DNA of 11,445 bases, from the NCBI GenBank assembly GCA_903905685.1, contig CAIVHI010000116.1, forward strand, positions 1 through 11,445. The letters run 5' to 3'. The notes beneath the pieces were generated by a model. The model was not told the origin of the DNA, made no database searches, and saw only the letters and a list, made by a program, of their open reading frames with translations. The position numbers and the translations under genes were made by a program. This document shows positions 6,740 through 11,445 of this stretch, in pieces. The DNA is from an uncultured Bacteroidota bacterium (GTDB lineage: Bacteria; Bacteroidota; Bacteroidia; Chitinophagales; Chitinophagaceae). How positions within the stretch are numbered: position 1 is the stretch's first letter; each line of letters opens with the position of its first letter.

Positions 6740-8455
6740 ATGAAGCCTGAGAAACGATGGAAAATAAAAGCTGCAGATGAAACCACAGTCGAGGAACTAA
6801 ATAAGTCGTTAGGCATAAGCCCCGCTATATGTAAGATACTGGCACTGAGAGGAATAACTGACTTTGAGCACTCCAAGTTATTTTTTAGGCCCGAACTTGG
6901 ACACCTGCACGACCCTTTTTTGATGAAGGGTATGAGGCAGTCGGTGGAACGGATAACGCAGGCCGTGGAATGGCATGAACGCATACTGATATATGGCGAT
7001 TATGATGTGGACGGCACCACGGCCGTGTCGGTGGTATTTTCGTTCCTGAAAGAACATTACAACGGAGACATCAATTTCTACATTCCCCACCGCTACCGCG
7101 AAGGCTATGGGGTGTCGAAACAGGGGATAGATTTCGCGCACAACAATGGCTACACCCTCGTGATAACCTTGGATTGCGGCATCAAATCGGTAGAGATGGC
7201 GGCCTATGCACAATCGCTTGGTATTGAGCTGATTGTGTGCGACCACCACTTGCCCGACAAAATCTTGCCTAAGGCATATGCCATCCTTAATCCCAAGCAA
7301 ACCGACTGCCCCTATCCTTTCAAGGAGCTGAGCGGTTGTGGAATAGGCTTCAAGCTCATATCTGCATTGGCCATGGCTTGGAAATTGCCAATGGAGGAAA
7401 ATGTGTATAAATACCTCGATTTGGTAGTCACCAGCATAGCTGCCGACATCGTACCCATAGACGGTGAAAACCGCATTTTGGCTTACTATGGCATCAAGCG
7501 CCTCAACGATTCTCCCTGCCTTTCCATCTCCACGTTGAAAGCGTTGGGCGGCGTGAAAAAGCCATTGACCGTATCCGACTTGGTGTTTGTCATCGGCCCT
7601 CGCGTAAACGCCGCCGGCCGCATGGACGACGCCAAAAAAGCCGTCGAGTTCTTCGTGGAAACCGACCCCGATAAAATCATCACCTTAGCCGAGGCCCTGC
7701 ATAGCGACAACGACGACCGCAAGGAAGTGGACAAAAACATTACGGAAGAGGCGCTGGCCATCATTCATACCGATGAAAACCTGCAACAACGTAAATCGAC
7801 CGTACTCTACCGCCCCCACTGGCATAAAGGGGTAGTGGGCATCGTGGCCTCCCGCCTGCTCGACCACTACTACCGCCCAACCATAGTGCTTACGTCGGCC
7901 AACGGCAAGGCCACCGGCTCGGCGCGTTCGGTAGCGGGTTTCAACATCTACGAAGCCATTCACCAGTGCAAAGACCTCTTAGACAATTATGGAGGCCACT
8001 TTTATGCTGCCGGAATGACGATGAGCGAAGACAAAGTACAGGACTTTATAGACCGTTTCGAGAAAGTGGTGTCGGAGTCCATCACGCCGGCCCAAATGGT
8101 GCCCGAAATCGAAATCGATGCCGAGATTCCGCTCACCCACGTGCGGCAGCAGTTCTACAACATTATCAGGCAATTGGAGCCCTTTGGCCCAGCCAACATG
8201 AAGCCCGTTTTTCTGACCACCCGCGTCTTCGACTATCAAGGTTCGTCGAACATCGTGAAGGAACAGCACATCCGGTTTGTGGCCCACCAAAAGAACGGAG
8301 CCATCGTGGAAGGCATCGGCTTCGGCTTGGCCGACAAGTTCGATACCGTCAAAAACGGCCCCTTCGATATGATTTACAACTTGGACGAGAACGAGTTCAA
8401 TGGCACATCGAAACTGCAAATCCGGGTACTGGACGTCCGCCCCACGCTTAATTGA
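6740..8455 (+). CDS. recJ: Single-stranded-DNA-specific 5'-3' exonuclease RecJ, 571 aa
   Basis: Degrades single-stranded DNA 5' to 3' in RecF-pathway recombination, base excision and mismatch repair. DHH phosphoesterase motifs are intact: YGDYDVDGTT (85-94; Asp87, Asp89, Asp91), LDCGIKS (144-150), CDHHLPD (167-173, the DHH signature), NPKQ..CPYPFKELSGCGIGFKL (184-206), and GPRVNAAGRMDDA (286-298). The DHHA1 domain shows GSARSV (393-398) and NYGGHFYAAGM (416-426), and a C-terminal OB-like domain follows (about 450-571). Length matches E. coli RecJ (577). The ATG is 30 bases after the kmo stop with no recognisable promoter between them, so readthrough from kmo is likely. The gene converges on the GT-C-like gene, 20 bases between stops, with no obvious hairpin terminator. 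Confidence 0.96.
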   Translation: MKPEKRWKIKAADETTVEELNKSLGISPAICKILALRGITDFEHSKLFFRPELGHLHDPFLMKGMRQSVERITQAVEWHERILIYGDYDVDGTTAVSVVFSFLKEHYNGDINFYIPHRYREGYGVSKQGIDFAHNNGYTLVITLDCGIKSVEMAAYAQSLGIELIVCDHHLPDKILPKAYAILNPKQTDCPYPFKELSGCGIGFKLISALAMAWKLPMEENVYKYLDLVVTSIAADIVPIDGENRILAYYGIKRLNDSPCLSISTLKALGGVKKPLTVSDLVFVIGPRVNAAGRMDDAKKAVEFFVETDPDKIITLAEALHSDNDDRKEVDKNITEEALAIIHTDENLQQRKSTVLYRPHWHKGVVGIVASRLLDHYYRPTIVLTSANGKATGSARSVAGFNIYEAIHQCKDLLDNYGGHFYAAGMTMSEDKVQDFIDRFEKVVSESITPAQMVPEIEIDAEIPLTHVRQQFYNIIRQLEPFGPANMKPVFLTTRVFDYQGSSNIVKEQHIRFVAHQKNGAIVEGIGFGLADKFDTVKNGPFDMIYNLDENEFNGTSKLQIRVLDVRPTLN

Positions 8456-8475
8456 CCCGCTGCAATACTTGGGGT

Positions 8476-10803
8476 TTACCTGAACTTATGGTTGTTCACC
8501 ATAACCGAACCATCGGCCGCCTTCGATATCGTGAGGTTGTCGGCGGGGCGCAGCACCAGTTCATCCATAACGGTGTAGTACTTCACCTTATGATCCATGA
8601 GCCAAATTACAACCTTGGCACAGTTGCCGGGCATTTTGAAATACAGTGAAGGACGAGACCACAAGTCGTTGTGGTCTACCGCCACTTTTGTCAATACATC
8701 GGCACCACCAATGTTTTTACCCTGAGCATCAAAGAAGTCCATCCTGAGGTTGGGGCTCAAATAGGTTTGCCGTTCCAGCAGGAACCAAGCGGATATCTCA
8801 TAATCACGCCCGTCGGTGGTGGGGTGCACGGGTATCTCGGCAATAATGCTGTCTGCGGGATTCCAGGGCTTGGCGCCCACGCCGAAGAACACGTCGGGCG
8901 ACTTCATAGGGTCAAAGTGCTGCATATAGACATTTTGGCCGTCGCCGATTACGGTATCCATCTTGGACATGGCAGACACGAACCGCCCAACGCTGTCACG
9001 AATTTTTTGGTCTACCTCCAATTGCCGCTGCGGATAAAACGCATAGGCAGTAACGCCATCAAATTGACCAAGGGAGTCGCAAGCACGCAAAAAATAACGT
9101 TCATCGGGTGCCAAGGGGAAATCCGGGTGGTGCATCATAAGCAGCGGTTTACCGGTTTTGAATTCCTTCAAAAAAGGCTTATATACATATGGGCCTGCCG
9201 AAAGTTTCAATTGGTTTCTCGCCTCGCTCCACGATGAACGGGCCAAATTGTTATCTACAACGGGAAGTTTGGTCTGTAGGGCCGCCATGAAGCCCAGCGA
9301 TACCAGCCAGGGACTATCTCCGATTACCCAATATTTTTCGGTACCCACGCTAATCATCCCATATTCCAATATGGCTTCAAAATCGGAGGCAGAATGGTTT
9401 TTGGAGGCCAAAAAATGCTGCCAGTTGTCCTGTTTTTTCTGAAAAACGGATTCAAAATTGAAGTCGGACCTACTTGCCAAAATGCGGCTATATTCCATAT
9501 AGTCAGATGCTTCATATCCCCAGAGTGTGAAGCATGCTACAACGAGCAGAATGGCGATGTAGGGCATAGTGGTTTGTAAAGACCCATACCAACGGTCTAT
9601 CACAACAACCGTGTAAATGGATAACACGTAATAGAAAATCCAACTGAACCGCCCCAAAGCCCGTAGCTGCTTGATGATGGAAAGGTAATCCAGCAGCCAT
9701 TCCATCTTGAAGATGAACGGGATGCCCATTGAAAAAGCCAGCGTTGCGAACCCAATGAAAAACCAAATGGGAGAAAAAACATTGTCCGACACCAATAATG
9801 CCTCCCCTCTGCGCTTTTTGACGATGCCCGCCAGTATCGATATAATGCCAACCACTATGGAAGTTATCCCCAAATAATCGAAGCCCTCATTGATCTCGGT
9901 AACGCGGCTCACAAAATGTTGCTGCATCAGATAATGCCAAATGACGGAGTAATGGCACGTGAACAGGTTGATTGGACGGGTGAGGAAAGAAAGGGAGCCA
10001 AAGGGCATGATGGGCCGATCCTTAATAGGGTCGGTCAATTTCATGAATAGGCTGAACAGCATGTAGACCGTTACCGCGGCAATCGGCAACAACGCGGCAT
10101 GACGCAATTTGCTACGGAGTTCCGCTTTCGTGAGCACCATGTATCCGACCGCATACATGACAGACCACAATACGATAAGGGCAGCGAAATAGGGATGTAT
10201 GAAACACAACACCATTCCAAGTAAACCAACATACAAGGCATACCTCCACTTTTTTGAAGTATGAAACATCAACGTCCAATAAAACACCATCGGTATCACA
10301 CAAGAAATGCTCAGGGTGAAGTGGGCCAAAATGCGGAAAAACTGCGGGGTGAAAATCCCGATGATGCCGGAAAACAGGAATGCCAAGGCATGCCTAACCT
10401 CAAACTTCCTGAGAATGAGGTAGATGAAAAGGATGGAAGCAATGTAACTCCCTTCAATAACCCTCCACATCACCGCCAAAGCGGTTTCGGGCTGCACATG
10501 GTGGAAGGTGGCGAAAAACATGGACAGCAACGGAAAACCATCCGTAAACAATACGTGTTCGCCATAGGGGTAAATCATCCCCATGAACCAATACCCTTTA
10601 CCTTGTTCCGACTGGACCAAGTAGGTATATAGGTTTTTGAGGCTATCGCCCCCCAACTCCACCACTCCATGCGCCGGAAACGTGAACAGGTCGGAAAACG
10701 CATAGGCAACCAAACAAAGTGCGTAAATAAAGGTAGCAACGAGCCAAGTAAGCTCGCTACGTCTAGTGGAGGGGTGGATTGAAGGTGTTGTTGGGCTATC
10801 CAT
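8476..10803 (-). CDS. Large polytopic membrane protein, GT-C glycosyltransferase-like, 775 aa
   Basis: I cannot name this protein. The N-terminal half (about 18-430) has roughly eleven to twelve hydrophobic segments, the first at 20-38. The loop after it has an acidic cluster, ELGGDSLKN (49-57), and GMIYPYGEHVLFTDGFPLL (75-93). Late in the membrane domain is KQLRALGRFSWIF (378-390). This layout, with acidic residues in the first outer loop and an R..GRF segment before the last helices, resembles GT-C lipid-sugar-dependent glycosyltransferases or the DUF6311-like membrane proteins; that is recollection, not a search. Residues 430-775 are soluble and probably extracytoplasmic; 655-752 (DYEISAWFLLERQ, LRMDFFDAQGKNIGG, MDELVLRP) looks like a carbohydrate-binding-type beta-sandwich. 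The frame extends to a TTG at 10830, but the ATG at 10803 gives a better N-terminus. It stands alone on its strand here. GC appears somewhat lower than in its neighbours by eye. Confidence 0.75.
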   Translation of the reverse strand: MDSPTTPSIHPSTRRSELTWLVATFIYALCLVAYAFSDLFTFPAHGVVELGGDSLKNLYTYLVQSEQGKGYWFMGMIYPYGEHVLFTDGFPLLSMFFATFHHVQPETALAVMWRVIEGSYIASILFIYLILRKFEVRHALAFLFSGIIGIFTPQFFRILAHFTLSISCVIPMVFYWTLMFHTSKKWRYALYVGLLGMVLCFIHPYFAALIVLWSVMYAVGYMVLTKAELRSKLRHAALLPIAAVTVYMLFSLFMKLTDPIKDRPIMPFGSLSFLTRPINLFTCHYSVIWHYLMQQHFVSRVTEINEGFDYLGITSIVVGIISILAGIVKKRRGEALLVSDNVFSPIWFFIGFATLAFSMGIPFIFKMEWLLDYLSIIKQLRALGRFSWIFYYVLSIYTVVVIDRWYGSLQTTMPYIAILLVVACFTLWGYEASDYMEYSRILASRSDFNFESVFQKKQDNWQHFLASKNHSASDFEAILEYGMISVGTEKYWVIGDSPWLVSLGFMAALQTKLPVVDNNLARSSWSEARNQLKLSAGPYVYKPFLKEFKTGKPLLMMHHPDFPLAPDERYFLRACDSLGQFDGVTAYAFYPQRQLEVDQKIRDSVGRFVSAMSKMDTVIGDGQNVYMQHFDPMKSPDVFFGVGAKPWNPADSIIAEIPVHPTTDGRDYEISAWFLLERQTYLSPNLRMDFFDAQGKNIGGADVLTKVAVDHNDLWSRPSLYFKMPGNCAKVVIWLMDHKVKYYTVMDELVLRPADNLTISKAADGSVMVNNHKFR

Positions 10804-10994
10804 AAAGTTTGCAATGCGCAGATTCCGCAAGGTTCAACATCAAAAGAATGCTGCCTTTGGAAAAATATTGCCTAAGCGGCCGAAAATTACGCAATTGCGG
10901 CGCATTTTCGCACCGACGCATGTAGCCAACTGCTTTTTGACGGCCTGAAAAGGTGACGTCGGTAATGGCGGCTGTTTTTTTGGCAATGGCTGAG

Positions 10995-11002
10995 TACCTT
11001 TG
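10995..11002 (+). promoter_or_regulatory. -7 promoter element (TAnnTTTG) of fumC
   Basis: TACCTTTG is a perfect TAnnTTTG match, 41 bases before the fumC ATG. The leader is A/T-rich with no Shine-Dalgarno sequence. A T-run ending in TTTGG (10974-10983) lies upstream but is closer than the usual -33 spacing. The rest of the 240-base divergent region (10804-11043) holds no gene that I can support; a weaker TAATTTTC on the minus strand at 10889-10882 could serve the GT-C-like gene. Confidence 0.65.
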
Positions 11003-11043
11003 CGCAAATTTTTCCGACCAAATCATATTCATTTATCCAACTT

Positions 11044-11445
11044 ATGGAATACCGTATAGAGAAAGACACCATGGGCGAGGTCAACGTACCTGCCACTGCG
11101 TATTATGGGGCACAAACGCAACGCTCCATCGAGAACTTTAAGATAGCCCGCGACACCAACAAGATGCCGCGCGAAATCATCAATGCCTTCGCCTACCTCA
11201 AAAAAGCGGCCGCCATCACCAATTGCGAATTGGGGGTTTTGCCGGCAGAAAAATGTGAGCTCATAGGCAAGGTGTGCGACGAAATCTTGGACGGCAAGCT
11301 TTATGACGAATTCCCATTGGTGGTTTGGCAGACCGGTTCGGGTACACAATCGAACATGAACGTAAACGAAGTGGGGGCCTACCGTGCTCACGTGCTGAAT
11401 GGCGGCCAACTGACCGACGAGAAAAAGTCGGTTCACCCCAACGAC
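11044..11445 (+). CDS. fumC: Class II fumarate hydratase, first 134 codons; remainder beyond window
   Basis: Cytosolic TCA-cycle enzyme that reversibly hydrates fumarate to L-malate (EC 4.2.1.2); class II enzymes need no iron-sulfur cluster. Family features seen: [14 protein letters not shown] near the start, YYGAQTQRS (20-28), [19 protein letters not shown] (88-106) holding substrate-contact residues equivalent to E. coli FumC Ser98 and Thr100, NVNEV (106-110), and HPND (131-134) whose histidine corresponds to His129 of the second dicarboxylate site. The order and wording fit FumC better than aspartase or argininosuccinate lyase, which share the fold. The ATG at 11044 gives the standard N-terminus. 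The catalytic signature loop (GSSxMPxKxN) lies beyond the window. Expressed from its own promoter, divergent from the GT-C-like gene. Confidence 0.95.
   Translation, partial: MEYRIEKDTMGEVNVPATAYYGAQTQRSIENFKIARDTNKMPREIINAFAYLKKAAAITNCELGVLPAEKCELIGKVCDEILDGKLYDEFPLVVWQTGSGTQSNMNVNEVGAYRAHVLNGGQLTDEKKSVHPND

Noticed and set aside
8456..8475. Bidirectional terminator between convergent recJ and the GT-C-like gene
   Set aside because: The 20-base gap has no hairpin or T-run.
10913..10958. Short inverted repeat CCGACG...CGTCGG in the GT-C-like/fumC divergent region
   Set aside because: Arms are only 6 bp with a spacer of about 35 bases, easily expected by chance.

Overview
The window looks like ordinary chromosomal, mostly core-metabolism DNA from a member of the phylum Bacteroidota. 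Support for this is a GC content near one half, leaders without Shine-Dalgarno sequences, perfect or near-perfect TAnnTTTG (-7) promoter elements 20-40 bases before several starts, and family variants typical of the phylum: a DUF3467 protein, TatC with a long N-terminus, RpiB with CGSGNG, and a secreted bleomycin-hydrolase-like protease. The kynurenine 3-monooxygenase and GC content suggest a Chitinophagaceae- or Cytophagales-like organism rather than Bacteroides, but that placement is a guess. I see no mobile element, CRISPR array, tRNA, rRNA or prophage.

Left part, minus strand (1-1676): guaA (GMP synthase), cut by the window edge, lies 3 bases after a DUF3467 gene, so the two are probably an operon. 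Upstream on the same strand is a small conserved hypothetical gene of the 'HWxxALxxxTGENP' kind. It appears frameshifted: the 85-residue reading frame ends early, and the -1 frame directly supplies the missing family-like tail.

Middle (1914-3834): a secreted papain-fold (C1B) cysteine peptidase on the plus strand converges with a comF-type phosphoribosyltransferase on the minus strand. Then follows a plus-strand run, tatC - rpiB - kmo - recJ (3929-8455), with gaps of 30-85 bases. It combines Tat protein export, pentose phosphate isomerisation, tryptophan/kynurenine catabolism and single-strand DNA exonuclease. The genes share no pathway, so this looks like a housekeeping cluster.

Right part: a 775-residue polytopic membrane protein (minus strand, 8476-10803) resembles GT-C glycosyltransferases and carries a large extracytoplasmic C-terminal region. 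It is the least understood protein here. It diverges from fumC (class II fumarase), which starts at 11044 behind a perfect TAnnTTTG element and runs off the window.

No clearly new multi-gene system is visible. The points most worth checking are the frameshifted small gene, which has a slippery-type heptamer at the frame change, the GT-C-like protein, and the inverted repeat in the 1677-1913 intergenic region.
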